DNA of 22,701 nt from positions 1 to 22,701 of the forward strand of contig JAVBLG010000019.1 of the NCBI GenBank assembly GCA_031553655.1. The letters are read 5' to 3'. Shown one piece after another: positions 7,550 to 15,094 of this stretch (positions are counted from its first letter, which is position 1; each line of letters begins with the position of its first letter). The notes beneath the pieces were generated by a model that made no database searches, was not told the DNA's origin, and saw only the letters and a list, made by a program, of their open reading frames with translations. The position numbers and the translations under genes were made by a program. This DNA comes from JAVBLG01 sp031553655 (lineage in GTDB: Bacteria > Desulfobacterota > Desulfovibrionia > Desulfovibrionales > Desulfovibrionaceae).

Positions 7550-8458
7550 TTACTGGCGGGGTTTCATGTCAAAACGATAAACTTCGGAGATTTCCTTGTC
7601 GTAGCCGGGGTAAAACCCCTTTACCATGCCAAGAACAATGCGCGAACCGCGATTGTAGAGCATGAGGAATTCACCAGTCTTGGGGTCTACGGCCAGACCT
7701 TCGATTTCTCCCTGGCGCTTCACTTCAGTGAAAGCTTTTTCCATTACCACTGTGGCATAGGGTTTGTCGCTGATGTTGACGCGATAGAGATGATCGGGGG
7801 CGTCAAAGTCGGCTTCGCCGTCGTCGGCGGTGACATACAGCGCGCCCTGGTAGTAGAACACGCCCTGAATCCACTGAGGCACCGGGGCGATATGCACCTT
7901 GCGCAGATATTTGCCGCTGTCGAGGCTGTATTCGTAGAGATAGCGGCCGCTGGTTTCACCCACCCACGAGCTCATCCACACGGTGCGCTTGTCGCGGTCA
8001 ACGCATATACCCGACACTTCTTCCTGGCCGGAGGATGGTTCAAACTTGAACGTTCTTTTGAATTTCAAGGTGTTGGCGTCATGGATAGCTATTTGGATAT
8101 CTTTGCCCACTCCATCCATGAAGTTTTCGGCGCTGATGAAAAGCTCGCCTTCAAAAACGTCGATATCACCGATGTGGTTGGAAGGAATGGCGTATCCGTC
8201 AAAAGGGGTTTCATTGCTGAGCAGCAGATTGCCCTTCTTGTCATACTTGTAAAGTGCTTTGCTGCCGCTCACATAGTAGAATTCGCCGTCCGAAGCTATG
8301 CCCTGGCGTCCTTTTACCTGAAAGGAGTCTTTGAGGGTGTAGGTGTATTTGGGAAGCTGACCGGAATAGTCTTCAGTTTTTTGCGCTTCGGCGGCAAGGG
8401 CATTGCCGCCCGTGAGCATACATAGACCGAGCACGAAAGCGCCTGCGCGTTTCTTCAT
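7550..8458 (-). CDS. Exported probable beta-propeller protein of unknown function
   Basis: I do not recognise the family by name. The 302-residue product starts with a clear Sec signal peptide (MKKRAGAFVLGLCML..., likely cleaved after NALA near residue 21), so it is probably periplasmic or secreted. The rest has repeating beta-strand units such as GIASDGEFYYVSG, GDIDVFEGELFIS, SGICVDRDKRTVWMSS, GVFYYQGALYVTADDG and IEGLAVDPKTGEFLMLY, as expected for a six- or seven-bladed propeller of the NHL/SMP-30-like type. The mature protein has only one cysteine (GICVD), so no haem or disulfide sites are evident. The ATG at 8458 follows GGAGG with five bases between; a TTG four codons earlier overlaps that ribosome site and is rejected. 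The gene stands alone between two repeats with matching ends. Confidence 0.85.
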   Translation of the reverse strand: MKKRAGAFVLGLCMLTGGNALAAEAQKTEDYSGQLPKYTYTLKDSFQVKGRQGIASDGEFYYVSGSKALYKYDKKGNLLLSNETPFDGYAIPSNHIGDIDVFEGELFISAENFMDGVGKDIQIAIHDANTLKFKRTFKFEPSSGQEEVSGICVDRDKRTVWMSSWVGETSGRYLYEYSLDSGKYLRKVHIAPVPQWIQGVFYYQGALYVTADDGEADFDAPDHLYRVNISDKPYATVVMEKAFTEVKRQGEIEGLAVDPKTGEFLMLYNRGSRIVLGMVKGFYPGYDKEISEVYRFDMKPRQ

Positions 8459-8509
8459 ATGAACCTCCAAATTGATGTGTGGAAAAAGCTATCGTTCCTT
8501 ATGACTCCC

Positions 8510-8542
8510 AGGGGTTGTATCCAAATATTGGAGACAACCCCT
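8510..8542. repeat. 33-bp palindrome related to the ends of the 7211-7362 element
   Basis: AGGGGTTGTATCCAA (8510-8524) and TTGGAGACAACCCCT (8528-8542) pair at 14 of 15 positions around a 3-base centre. Each arm matches the GGGGCTGTCTCCAA end of copy A with one or two changes. It looks like two element ends fused with no interior, for example a deletion scar. It lies 52 bases upstream of the propeller ATG and 43 bases beyond mobB. There is no T run after the stem on the minus strand, so it is not an evident terminator for mobB. Confidence 0.6.
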
Positions 8543-8584
8543 AAAATTTTACAGACCCTTTGTCATCGCCGGGTGGCGGCAATG

Positions 8585-9322
8585 TTACAATTCGTTGATC
8601 TTTATTTCCACTGAACCAGGCGCAATCCCCTTAAGCTCGCGCAGCATACCCCTGATGGACCCGGCTACTATTTTGGCAGTGAAGGGGTTGAGGCCAACAG
8701 GATGCCCGTTTACGGAAACGGTTATTTCGTCGCCAACAGCCCGGCAATCTGGGGAAAAAGCCTGCTTCCGCAAGATTTGCCCGGCGAGTTCCTCGCAACT
8801 TGCCCGTCCGCAGGCTTCGCAGTTGAGTCCTGGTAGAATAAAGCCGCCGTTTGTGGCCAGAGTAGTCAATTCGGAAATTTTTTGAGGATTTTTCAGATCA
8901 TTGGGATAAAAATGCGGAATATGGCCGAGGGTGTTGTGTGGTTGCCCCCCAAAGGCGGCCAAGGCCAGGCCAGGCTTAAGCGCCTCAAGGTTTTCCAGAT
9001 TATCCAGGCAGATGACACGGGGCATCAGCCCCAGGCTTTTGCCGCCTTCCACCAGCAAAAAATCCGCGCGCAAAAGGGGCAGCATATCGAGAACCCAGCG
9101 TTTTTCATTCCATAAAACCATACTTCTGTCTTCGGAAACTCCGGCTACAATACGTCCCGGCGCGCTAAGCCTGGCAGTATCGCATCCGGCGAGATCAAAA
9201 CCGTGATGGGAAAATTTAAGAATAGAAACTTTCAGCCCGCTCTGTTCCAAGGCCTTGGCCAAAACTTCGGCCAGAGTCGTTTTACCCGATTTTTTGTAAC
9301 CGACAATCTGAAGAGCACGCAT
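8585..9322 (-). CDS. mobB: MobB-type molybdopterin-guanine dinucleotide biosynthesis GTPase with four-Cys C-terminal domain
   Basis: MobB binds GTP and helps MobA attach GMP to molybdopterin, making the cofactor used by formate dehydrogenases and related enzymes. The 245-residue protein begins MRALQIVGYKKSGKTT with the P-loop at 8-16, then KFSHHGFD (36-43) and a FLLVEGGKSLG region (88-98). After about residue 160 comes an extra domain with C168, C171, C176 and C193 (CEACGRASC spacing), which could bind an iron-sulfur cluster, and a tail with VNGHPVGLNPF. Plain MobB is about 170 residues, so this is the extended type seen in anaerobes. The ATG at 9322 follows AAAGGAGG; an ATG at 9379 lacks such a site. 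It is third in a fur-pilZ-mobB run. Confidence 0.88.
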   Translation of the reverse strand: MRALQIVGYKKSGKTTLAEVLAKALEQSGLKVSILKFSHHGFDLAGCDTARLSAPGRIVAGVSEDRSMVLWNEKRWVLDMLPLLRADFLLVEGGKSLGLMPRVICLDNLENLEALKPGLALAAFGGQPHNTLGHIPHFYPNDLKNPQKISELTTLATNGGFILPGLNCEACGRASCEELAGQILRKQAFSPDCRAVGDEITVSVNGHPVGLNPFTAKIVAGSIRGMLRELKGIAPGSVEIKINEL

Positions 9323-9378
9323 ACAAGCCTCCTTTGGAATAAAATAAAAAAACTCACGCGGCGCAACGCGGTGATTCA

Positions 9379-10332
9379 TTAAGCAGTGGGGCCTGCCCCC
9401 AAAGAAGGTAAATCCGCCTCATCTTCCATGGGAATTTCATCATCAAGCACTTCAGCGGCTCCGGCAACCTCCGCTGTGGGGCTGGTTCGGGCTTTCTTCC
9501 GCCGAGGCTCGTCTCCAACCGCGTCAGAAGCGCTGTTCTGGAACGAAGTCTCGTTGTTCTCCGGAGTTTCCAGATCGGCATTGTCCTCGCCCGGCTTGTC
9601 ATCTTCCGTGCCGGGTTCCGATTTTTTCTCATTGTCCTTGAGCGCATCCAGAACCTCTCTGGTTTGCTGCCCCTTGATATATTCGCTTATTGTGTGCATG
9701 GCATTCATGCCCACATTTGCAAAGCTTACCCCCAACTTTATGCCTTCAGATCCCCTGGAAATATATCTCACAGAGCAAACCACCTCACGGCCGGGGGCAT
9801 TGGTCTGGAAAGGGTTAAGGAAAATTGATATGCTCTGTCCCACAATCATCCCCCGCAAAGCACGCCCGGTTTGATTGTCAAAGGCAACCTGGCAGCCCTT
9901 TAAGCTGACATTGGTAATCACCCCCAAGGCCAGGCGTCCTTCGGACTTTATTGTTGCCGGCAAAAGGCAATCCACCCGCGAGCCGATGCGTTTGGTGCTG
10001 GAAATGAAGCGCCGAGGATAATTGAAGGCCACAAAGAAAAAATGCTCAAAAGAAAATTTAGCGCTCAGGTTCGACACAAAGGCCACGGTAAACTCATTTC
10101 TTATGAAATGGGCATTTATTTTTTCCCCAATGGCAATATCCACATCATTGCCGATATGTCCCTGCACCCGGACCATTATATAGTGGCCCTGCTCGTACCC
10201 GGCTATTTTGCCTTCAATGCGCTTGTTCTGGGAGTTGTATATGGCAATGTGCTCACCGATGGGCAGAGCCATATTTTCCTGCACATCGGCTCTTAAGTTG
10301 TCCGTTCTGGATCTGCTCGCCTGTGGATTCAT
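9379..10332 (-). CDS. YcgR-like PilZ domain protein (cyclic di-GMP receptor) with acidic tail
   Basis: PilZ proteins bind cyclic di-GMP and often slow flagella or alter secretion. The N-terminal part (about 22-105) resembles the YcgR N domain: HIAIYNSQNKRIEGKIAGYEQGHYIMVRV. The PilZ domain (about 112-222) carries the ligand motif R115-x3-R119 (RIGSR) and N141-x-S143-x2-G146 (NVSLKG), both intact. Residues 228-317 form a long acidic, Pro/Ser/Glu-rich tail that is probably disordered and is not usual for YcgR. The gene starts three bases after the fur stop, with AGGGG as ribosome site. Its place beside the flagellar block supports a role in motility control; this is inference. Confidence 0.88.
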   Translation of the reverse strand: MNPQASRSRTDNLRADVQENMALPIGEHIAIYNSQNKRIEGKIAGYEQGHYIMVRVQGHIGNDVDIAIGEKINAHFIRNEFTVAFVSNLSAKFSFEHFFFVAFNYPRRFISSTKRIGSRVDCLLPATIKSEGRLALGVITNVSLKGCQVAFDNQTGRALRGMIVGQSISIFLNPFQTNAPGREVVCSVRYISRGSEGIKLGVSFANVGMNAMHTISEYIKGQQTREVLDALKDNEKKSEPGTEDDKPGEDNADLETPENNETSFQNSASDAVGDEPRRKKARTSPTAEVAGAAEVLDDEIPMEDEADLPSLGAGPTA

Positions 10333-10335
10333 CGT

Positions 10336-10824
10336 TTACCCCTGTTGAGGTTCGCCATTTTCCTTTTCCTTTTTACGGCATTGCGGGCATATTCCATACA
10401 AATAAAGCCTGTGTCTTGTTGGCCTGAAGCCGTGCCTGATAGCCAGCTTTTCCTGAAGAGACTCTATGTTCTCGTCAATAACCTCAATAGTCAGACCACA
10501 GGATTCGCAGATTAAATGATCGTGATGTTCTTCTCCCACCGGCTCATACCTGGCGAAGCCGTCGCCAAATTCCATTTCCCTGGCCAGCCCCGCATCACGT
10601 AAAAGCTTCATGGTACGGTACACGGTGGCCTGTCCCAGAGAAGGGTCGAGCTTTTTAACCTTGGCGTAAAGGTCTTCGGCGCTGAGGTGGCCGTCCGCAC
10701 TCATAAATGTTTCCATGATCAGCTGGCGTTGCGGGGTATTTTTGAGTCCCTTGGCGGCCGTATAGTCGCGGAAACGGCGGATATTGTCCTGCATCGCGGC
10801 GTTACTTGAATGTCTTTGTGCCAT
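10336..10824 (-). CDS. fur: Fur-family metal-responsive transcription regulator
   Basis: Fur proteins repress iron uptake or oxidative stress genes by binding DNA when loaded with metal. The 162-residue protein has the winged helix region with GQATVYRTMKLL (64-75), the regulatory metal motif HHDHLIC (100-106) and two structural zinc pairs, C106xxC109 and C146xxC149. HHDHLIC fits Fur better than Zur, but PerR cannot be excluded from sequence alone. The ATG follows AAAAGG. It is the first gene of a fur-pilZ-mobB unit, driven by a good promoter at 10878-10906. Confidence 0.9.
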   Translation of the reverse strand: MAQRHSSNAAMQDNIRRFRDYTAAKGLKNTPQRQLIMETFMSADGHLSAEDLYAKVKKLDPSLGQATVYRTMKLLRDAGLAREMEFGDGFARYEPVGEEHHDHLICESCGLTIEVIDENIESLQEKLAIRHGFRPTRHRLYLYGICPQCRKKEKENGEPQQG

Positions 10825-10877
10825 GCGGTATGCCTTTTATGAGCTTCTACGTTTTTAAATCGGCAACGGGCGTAAAT

Positions 10878-10906
10878 ATTATACGATATTGGCCTGCTAT
10901 TTGCAA
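10878..10906 (-). promoter_or_regulatory. Sigma-70 promoter for fur-pilZ-mobB
   Basis: On the minus strand TTGCAA (10906-10901) and TATAAT (10883-10878) are separated by exactly 17 bases, a near-consensus arrangement. The fur ATG is 54 bases downstream of the -10. An imperfect palindrome AATAT...ATATT (10875-10890) covers the -10 and could be an operator, but it does not match a full Fur box. Confidence 0.7.
10890..10905 (+). promoter_or_regulatory. Candidate sigma-54 promoter for fliR
   Basis: TGGCCTGCTATTTGCA fits the sigma-54 pattern TGGCAC-R-N4-TTGCW, with the invariant GG (10891-10892) and GC (10903-10904) ten bases apart. Sigma-54 is known to drive flagellar genes in many bacteria. The caution is distance: the predicted start site (about 10916) is only three bases before the fliR ATG at 10919, which would give an almost leaderless mRNA. 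Confidence 0.4.
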
Positions 10907-10918
10907 TATTAGAAAATT

Positions 10919-11719
10919 ATGGATATTTTCTCAATGCCCGGAGAGGCTATTTTAAGCATGATACTGACTTTGATGCGCGTGAGCGTAGTCATTTTCACCA
11001 TGCCGTTCTTCTCTTCAGACGCCATCCCCGTGCAAGTCAAAGCGGCTTTTTCACTTGTGTTTACTTTGGCCGTGTGGCCTGCCCTGTCCCTGCCGGGCAC
11101 GACCATGCCCTCGCACCCCATGAATCTGGCGCTGATGCTCCTGGGCGAAATTATCCTGGGCCTGGTCATGGGCATGGCCGTCAACTTTTTGTTTTACGGC
11201 ATTCAGGCCGGAGGGGAATTGCTGGGTTTTCAAATCGGCTTTACTATGGTAAACATAGCCGACCCTATGACCGGAACGCAAAATGGAGCTGCGGCCTACT
11301 TTTTGTGGATGGTTTCTTTGTTGACCTTTCTTAGTTTAGACGGCCATCTTCATATGATCAAGGCTTTTGCGATCAGTTTTCAGCTTATTCCCCCCGGCGG
11401 CATTCTGATTGGCGATATATTAATGAACCAGGTTCTGGAACTTTCGGGGCAATTGTTCATTATGGCCCTCAAGATAGCGGCCCCGGTGATGGTGGCGCTT
11501 TTTTTGGTTGAGCTGGGGCTTGCGCTCATGTCACGCGCCGCGCCCAACATGCCGGTGATGGAAATTGGTTTTCCGCTTAAAATATGTGTAGGATTTTTTT
11601 TCATAGGGCTTTTGCTGGTAGTCATGTCCTCACAGGTAGACATTTTCATAACCGGCATGGACGCCATGTTCACCCACCTGCTGCGCGCCGGAAGCCCCCT
11701 TTTCCACACGCAACCGTAA
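10919..11719 (+). CDS. fliR: Flagellar export gate protein FliR
   Basis: FliR is a membrane part of the flagellar type III export gate with FliP and FliQ. The 266-residue protein is largely hydrophobic. It shows the family N-terminal pattern LMRVSVVIFTMPFFSSDAIPVQVK (from residue 18) and the conserved region AGGELLGFQIGFTMVNIADP with later hydrophobic helices. Length is normal. The ATG at 10919 places the conserved Arg at residue 20, as in other FliR proteins, although there is no clear ribosome site. fliP and fliQ are not next to it here. It leads the export group with flhB and flhA. Confidence 0.95.
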   Translation: MDIFSMPGEAILSMILTLMRVSVVIFTMPFFSSDAIPVQVKAAFSLVFTLAVWPALSLPGTTMPSHPMNLALMLLGEIILGLVMGMAVNFLFYGIQAGGELLGFQIGFTMVNIADPMTGTQNGAAAYFLWMVSLLTFLSLDGHLHMIKAFAISFQLIPPGGILIGDILMNQVLELSGQLFIMALKIAAPVMVALFLVELGLALMSRAAPNMPVMEIGFPLKICVGFFFIGLLLVVMSSQVDIFITGMDAMFTHLLRAGSPLFHTQP

Positions 11720-11763
11720 CCTGGATTCACAACCAGTTCCCATAACCGGATTCGGAGCCGCAA

Positions 11764-12840
11764 ATGTTCGGCAAGCAAGAAGATCCAAGCAAAACAGAAA
11801 AAGCAACAAATAAGAGGATCAAAAAAACTCGCGAGGAAGGCAATGTTCCCAAATCGCAGGAATCCACCAAGGCCACAAGCCTTGTGGCGGGAATGATTGC
11901 TCTTTCTGTGTGGATTGGAGTCATGTATGAAGAAATGCAAAAAATTTTCAAGCATTTTTTAAGCCATTCCTTCGAATTTACCCCTGATCCGCAATCAATT
12001 TACGCCTTGGCGATCTGGATCAGCGTGTTTTTAGCCAAAATGTTGTTGCCCATTCTTTTGTTCGTGGGCTTCATGATCTGGCTGGTTTTACGCATCCAGG
12101 TGGGCAAGCTGTGGAACCCCATCAAGTTCAAACCAAAGCTGAGCCTCAATATTTTCAAGGCCATGAAGCAGATGTTTTTTTCTCCGCAAACCCTTTTGCG
12201 CCTGCTGAAAAGTCTTGTTCTGGTATTTATCATCGGGTTGATCCCCTATTTTTTCGTCAAACGCGAATTTGCCAACTTTTTACCCATGTTCTATGCTACT
12301 CCCGAGGGCGTGGCCGTTTATATGCTTGAAACCGGCTATCGCATGGTGCGCTATACGCTGGTTCCCGTTTTGGCCATAGCCGCCTTTGACATATGGCAAA
12401 CCCGCTATGCCTATGATGAAAGCATCAAGATGACAAAGGATGAAGTAAAAGACGAACGCAAGAATGAGGAAGGCGACCCGGTAATCAAAAGCCAGCAGCG
12501 CAGGAAAATGATGGAGCAGATGGCCAAACGCATGCTTCAAGATGTGCCCAAGGCCGACGTGGTGGTAACCAACCCCACGCACATCGCCGTGGCTCTGCGC
12601 TATGACGCCAAGGAAGCTCCCGCCCCGATAGTGCTGGCTATGGGCGCGGATCATCTGGCGGAAAAAATCAAGGAGATCGCCCGTGAGCACAAGGTGCCCA
12701 TCAGAGAAAACGTATCCTTGGCACGAGCTTTGTATAAGAGTGTAAAAGTCGGTGACATGATCCCCGAGGAGCTTTATAAGGCCACCGCCGCGGTTCTGGC
12801 GAGCATATGGCGACTGAAAGGCAAAACTCCCGGAAAATAA
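11764..12840 (+). CDS. flhB: Flagellar export switch protein FlhB
   Basis: FlhB switches export from rod/hook to filament proteins after cleaving itself. The 358-residue protein begins with the usual cytoplasmic QEDPSKTEKATNKRIKKTREEGNVPKS-type segment, has four membrane helices (roughly 40-60, 82-110, 145-165, 182-210), and a cytoplasmic domain. The self-cleavage motif NPTH is at 270-273 (cut N270/P271), within VVVTNPTHIAVALRY. The last 10 residues are short and basic. The ATG has GGAG seven bases upstream. It lies 44 bases after fliR and 86 before flhA. The 12841-12926 gap holds a CCGCC/GGCGG stem but no T run on the plus strand, so transcription probably continues into flhA. Confidence 0.97.
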   Translation: MFGKQEDPSKTEKATNKRIKKTREEGNVPKSQESTKATSLVAGMIALSVWIGVMYEEMQKIFKHFLSHSFEFTPDPQSIYALAIWISVFLAKMLLPILLFVGFMIWLVLRIQVGKLWNPIKFKPKLSLNIFKAMKQMFFSPQTLLRLLKSLVLVFIIGLIPYFFVKREFANFLPMFYATPEGVAVYMLETGYRMVRYTLVPVLAIAAFDIWQTRYAYDESIKMTKDEVKDERKNEEGDPVIKSQQRRKMMEQMAKRMLQDVPKADVVVTNPTHIAVALRYDAKEAPAPIVLAMGADHLAEKIKEIAREHKVPIRENVSLARALYKSVKVGDMIPEELYKATAAVLASIWRLKGKTPGK

Positions 12841-12926
12841 CGACTACACAAAGAAAAACGCAAAGCTCGGCTACCTCCCGCCCCACTGGCGCGGCGGTGG
12901 CGAAAAAATGACGAGGTGTCAACATC

Positions 12927-15065
12927 ATGGCGGCAAACAAGGCTCTTCCTCAACTCGACTACGAACGATTTGCCAAGCACGGCGACGGCATGCTGGCTTT
13001 CGGCGTTGTGGCTATTCTGTTCATGATGCTTGTGCCTATGCCCACCTTTTTGCTGGACATAATGCTCTGCTTCAGCATTTCCATATCTCTGCTGGTGCTG
13101 ATCACCACCATGTTTATGACCTCGCCTCTGGAATTTTCCATCTTCCCCTCCTTGTTGTTGATCACCACTCTTTTGCGCCTGGCGCTCAACGTGGCCACAA
13201 CCAGGCTCATTCTGCTCCACGGCGATTCCGGTCCCGACGCCGCCGGTCACGTAATCCGCGCGTTCGGCGAATTCGTTGTAGGCGGCAGCTACGTGGTTGG
13301 CGCGGTTATTTTTATGATCCTGTTCATTCTGAACAAAACCGTCATCACCGCGGGCACCACGCGCATAGCCGAAGTTGCGGCCCGTTTTACCCTGGACGCC
13401 ATGCCCGGCAAACAGATGGCCATTGAAGCCGACCTCAACGCCGGGCTCATCGACGAAGCCGAAGCCACGGCCCGCCGCCACGCCATGCGCAAGGAAGCGG
13501 ACTTTTACGGGGCCATGGACGGCGCCTGTAAGTTTGTTTCAGGCGACGTCAACGCCGGCATGCTGATCACCATGGTCAATATCATCGGCGGATTGATCAT
13601 CGGCATATGCTTGAAAGGAATGCCCTGGGAACAGGCCCTCACCACCTACTCTCTGCTGACCATCGGCGACGGTCTGGTTTCCACAATTCCTTCCATTATT
13701 GTTTCCACCGGTACCGGCCTGCTGGTTTCGCGCGCCGCCGCCGAAGCCAAGATGGGCGAGGAATTCCTGGCCCAGCTCACCCACAACAGCCGCGCCCTGA
13801 TGCTGGTTTCCGCCGTGCTGCTGGTTTTTGCCCTGGTGCCGGGGCTGCCCACCCTACCGTTCCTTGCTCTTTCAGGAGCCATATTCCTGGTTGCGAAGTT
13901 CGTGGCCAAGAATGAAGATGACGCGGAGATGGAAGGCGCGGCCGCAGGCGCTGGAGCCGGAGCTGGCTCTGGAGCCAAGGGCAAAAGCGGCAAACCGGCC
14001 AGAAAGGAAGGCGCGGAAACCCCGGAAGAAGTGCAAGCTCTTCTGCCCCTCGACGTGCTGGAACTGGAAGTGGGCTACGGCCTCATTCCCCTGGTGGACG
14101 AAAATCAGAACGGAAACCTGCTTTCGCGCATACGCTCCATTCGCAGGCAGTTTGCCCTGGACATGGGCGTGGTTATTCCTTCGCTGCACCTGCGCGACAA
14201 CCTGCAACTCAAGCCCGGACAGTATGCTCTTTTAATCAAGGGCAACCAGGTGGCCTCAGCCGAAATTCTGGTGGACCACTTCCTGGCCATGGACCCCGGC
14301 AACGTCACCAAGCGTATCAACGGCATAGAAACGCGCGAACCGGCCTTCAACCTGCCCGCGCTCTGGATTCCCGATTCCCAGCGCGAAGAGGCCATGCTGG
14401 CCGGGTACACGGTGGTCGATCCCTCTACAGTCATCGCCACCCATCTTACCGAGGTATTCCGCAAGCATTTGGCCGACTTCCTGGACCGCCAATCCGTCCA
14501 GGGCCTTTTGGATACGCTTGCCAAGCATTCGCCCAAGGCTGTGGAAGAATTGGTTCCCGGCATGCTCAACCTCGGCACCGTGCAGAGGGTATTACAGCTT
14601 CTGGTGCGCGAAAGCGTGTCTGTAAGAGACATGCTCACCATAGCGGAAACTTTGGCCGATTTTGGCGGCGGGGTAAAAAATCCTGACGTACTTACAGAAT
14701 ATGTGCGTGAAAGACTTGCAAGATCCATCGTGAAGCCGTACATGGACAGCGAGGGGACGCTTCCGGTCATGACTCTGGATCACAATGCCGAGAAAGTGGT
14801 TACCGAATCCATACGCCATACCGAGGGCGGGGCTTTCCTGTCAATGAACCCGGCTATGGCGCAAAGACTGATTCAGCATGTAAACATGGCCGTGGAAAAT
14901 GCCGTGGTTACCGACGGTCAGCCGGTAATACTGGCCAACCCGGTAATTCGCCCTCATCTGGCTCAACTTGTTACACGCTTCCTGCCTTCTGTCGCGGTTA
15001 TATCCCAAGCCGAAATTCCGCCGGATATACGCTTGCAGTCTGTTGGAACCGTGGGTATTGATTAA
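12927..15065 (+). CDS. flhA: Flagellar export gate protein FlhA
   Basis: FlhA is the large proton-driven export gate subunit that docks chaperone-substrate pairs. The 712-residue protein has about eight membrane helices in residues 23-325, with the FHIPEP family signature RFTLDAMPGKQMAIEAD at 153-169 and GDVNAGMLITMVNIIGG at 206-222. The cytoplasmic domain starts near 365. The linker at about 334-366 is unusual: an Ala/Gly-rich run (AAAGAGAGAGSGAKGKSGK) in place of the more charged linker typical of FlhA. The ATG follows GAGGTG. A short gap of 29 bases leads to flhF. Confidence 0.97.
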   Translation: MAANKALPQLDYERFAKHGDGMLAFGVVAILFMMLVPMPTFLLDIMLCFSISISLLVLITTMFMTSPLEFSIFPSLLLITTLLRLALNVATTRLILLHGDSGPDAAGHVIRAFGEFVVGGSYVVGAVIFMILFILNKTVITAGTTRIAEVAARFTLDAMPGKQMAIEADLNAGLIDEAEATARRHAMRKEADFYGAMDGACKFVSGDVNAGMLITMVNIIGGLIIGICLKGMPWEQALTTYSLLTIGDGLVSTIPSIIVSTGTGLLVSRAAAEAKMGEEFLAQLTHNSRALMLVSAVLLVFALVPGLPTLPFLALSGAIFLVAKFVAKNEDDAEMEGAAAGAGAGAGSGAKGKSGKPARKEGAETPEEVQALLPLDVLELEVGYGLIPLVDENQNGNLLSRIRSIRRQFALDMGVVIPSLHLRDNLQLKPGQYALLIKGNQVASAEILVDHFLAMDPGNVTKRINGIETREPAFNLPALWIPDSQREEAMLAGYTVVDPSTVIATHLTEVFRKHLADFLDRQSVQGLLDTLAKHSPKAVEELVPGMLNLGTVQRVLQLLVRESVSVRDMLTIAETLADFGGGVKNPDVLTEYVRERLARSIVKPYMDSEGTLPVMTLDHNAEKVVTESIRHTEGGAFLSMNPAMAQRLIQHVNMAVENAVVTDGQPVILANPVIRPHLAQLVTRFLPSVAVISQAEIPPDIRLQSVGTVGID

Positions 15066-15094
15066 AACATGATCGATAATCCGGAATTGGAATA

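Noticed and set aside
7211..8542. Composite transposon carrying the propeller gene
   Set aside because: No transposase, and the two flanking repeats are very different in size; only the terminal sequence is shared.
9323..9379. Earlier mobB start at 9379
   Set aside because: It lacks a ribosome site, whereas 9322 has AAAGGAGG and gives the normal MobB N-terminus.
10875..10890. AATAT...ATATT palindrome as a Fur box
   Set aside because: It does not match the known Fur or PerR consensus beyond A/T richness; kept only as a remark on the promoter.
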